Source: Branchiostoma floridae
Lineage: Eukaryota; Chordata; Leptocardii; Amphioxiformes; Branchiostomatidae
Direction of reading: 5' to 3'
Length of the DNA stretch: 64,000 nucleotides
Assembly: GCF_000003815.2 (NCBI RefSeq)
Contig: NC_049981.1
Span: forward strand, 23,687,078 to 23,751,077
Positions 63,101-64,000 of the stretch are shown one piece after another (the first letter of the stretch is position 1; every line of letters begins with the position of its first letter). Below the pieces are notes generated by a model that ran no database searches, was not told the origin of the DNA, and saw nothing but the letters and a program-made list of their open reading frames with translations. Made by a program: the position numbers and the translations under genes.

Positions 63101-63439
63101 GAGTGGGCCCGCGGTGCTGCTTGAGTTCTCCCAGATTACGCAGTCCCTTCACACAAGCTAAGTAGTCCTGACACCGCTGCCTCTGGCACCCGCTACTATT
63201 CCATCTATTGATTTCAGCAGAATGCCAGACGTTTGTGCACTGGCTGCTGGCGATCCCTCGTCGTGAGGATGCTCCGTCCGTCATCGGGCAACAAAGAATA
63301 TTAGACTTTAGAGGAAAATACTATGTAATCAGGGTATTTTTCAGCTGTCGTTGTTGGGATCTTGTAGCTGTAAAGGAAGCCTAAGCTAGTGTTGGCATCA
63401 CAAAACCACCAGCTTCCAGTCTTCACACAATTTCTACAG

Positions 63440-63576
63440 GAGGGCTGAAGTCACATCCAGCCGTAGGGGAGCTTCTGACTGCTTCGCACCAACAATTCCT
63501 GCAGGATTCCTTAAGAAAAGACTTGCTGAAGAGTGTCTTCTTCCAACGATCTGGAAGATGTTTTCCAAGCTGAAAG
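63440..63576 (+). CDS. candidate first coding exon of the next gene
   Basis: An acceptor TTTCTACAG at 63439 opens an exon with about 118 bp of untranslated sequence, then ATG at 63558 encoding MFSKLK, and a strong donor AAAG/GTAAGG at 63576/63577 (phase 1). MF-x-KLK starts resemble those of GRIP-type golgins, but six residues cannot establish this. The rest of the gene would lie beyond the window. Confidence 0.35.
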
Positions 63577-64000
63577 GTAAGGGTAGATGTAGTTTGTTAC
63601 CAATATACAGGTCTTTTGAAAAATGGTTTGTAATGATAGAATAGTAAAGGATTCCAAGGTCATTTGTACAATTATATTATGAAGCTTGCACTTACCTGAC
63701 ATGGTATATTGCTTGTGGGATACCTCCTTACCTTAAGTGCATTAAAGATTGGCTGTAAGACCCAATTGACAGTTTAACTATCTGTTGTATACCTTTGGAG
63801 TCACAAAGAGAGAAGGGAGGTTTTCTAAAGGGCCATAGATTTGAGGAAAATGTTTTGGACAATATAGATATTTTTGTAGACTAAAAAATTCAGTCCTTAT
63901 CATAGTTATCTTATCTAAGACTTATAGATGCAAAGTGATTAATATAAATTTTCATCTTTTAAGGTAGTAATCAACTTCTTGATACTGGTACTTAAAGGCA
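63577..64000. other. end of window, presumed intron
   Basis: If the exon ending at 63576 is real this is its intron. No feature recognised. Confidence 0.35.

Larger units (their letters stand above)
52450..63439. other. gene-poor region with scattered repeats
   Basis: I found no exon set I can support in these 11 kb. It holds five repeat elements listed separately and AT-rich sequence with recurrent TAATTTGCATA-type motifs (about 57.9-58.2 kb). It could be a long 5' intron of a gene starting beyond the window, or true intergenic DNA. Confidence 0.4.

Noticed and set aside
63015-63284. 89-codon minus-strand frame starting MTDGASSRRG
   Set aside because: No recognisable domain or splice partners. 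It could be a worn transposon fragment, but I cannot support any call.

Overview
The window is AT-rich animal nuclear DNA: intron-dense genes with GT-AG (and two GC-AG) splice sites, many short inverted-repeat transposons, tRNA-derived SINE-like pieces and two assembly gaps. The protein set (six-domain gelsolin, a filamin-repeat protein, DDAH, CAMLG/GET2, EXO1, an STYXL1-type phosphatase), the repeat style and the frequent palindrome TACATGTA point to an invertebrate deuterostome, most likely an amphioxus (Branchiostoma). That assignment is inference; no RNA gene or mitochondrial marker settles it.

Layout. 1-2.3 kb: upstream sequence with one miniature transposon. 2.3-14.5 kb (+): a complete gelsolin gene, 26 coding exons, about 742 residues. 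16.7-23.8 kb (-): a compact five-exon gene for a 205-residue protein made of a Ser/Gly-rich head and one filamin repeat resembling the C-terminal dimerisation repeat of filamins. 26.2-29.2 kb (+): a DDAH gene whose reading frame is broken three times, each time beside a run of A. 31.3-34.0 kb (-): a four-exon CAMLG/GET2-like gene. 35.3-37.0 kb (+): a CRE and TATA box followed by a two-exon gene for an unrecognised 74-residue protein. 37.8-38.7 kb: a large TA-flanked fold-back element with an assembly gap inside. 40.0-47.3 kb (-): EXO1, seven coding exons, its introns filled with transposons of different target-site classes. 49.0-51.0 kb (+): an STYXL1/MK-STYX-like phosphatase that keeps its catalytic cysteine. 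52.5-64 kb: no convincing gene body, only repeats and a possible first exon at 63.44-63.58 kb.

The genes are functionally unrelated except for two cytoskeletal ones (gelsolin severs and caps actin; filamin repeats belong to actin crosslinkers), which are convergent neighbours. EXO1 (mismatch repair and end resection) and the STYXL1-like gene are divergent across about 1.7 kb and could share a control region. No prokaryotic feature, CRISPR array or viral gene was seen. The most useful leads are the stand-alone filamin-repeat gene, the A-run frameshifts in DDAH, the SQ-rich tandem repeat inside EXO1, the catalytically intact STYXL1-like protein and the density of miniature transposons.
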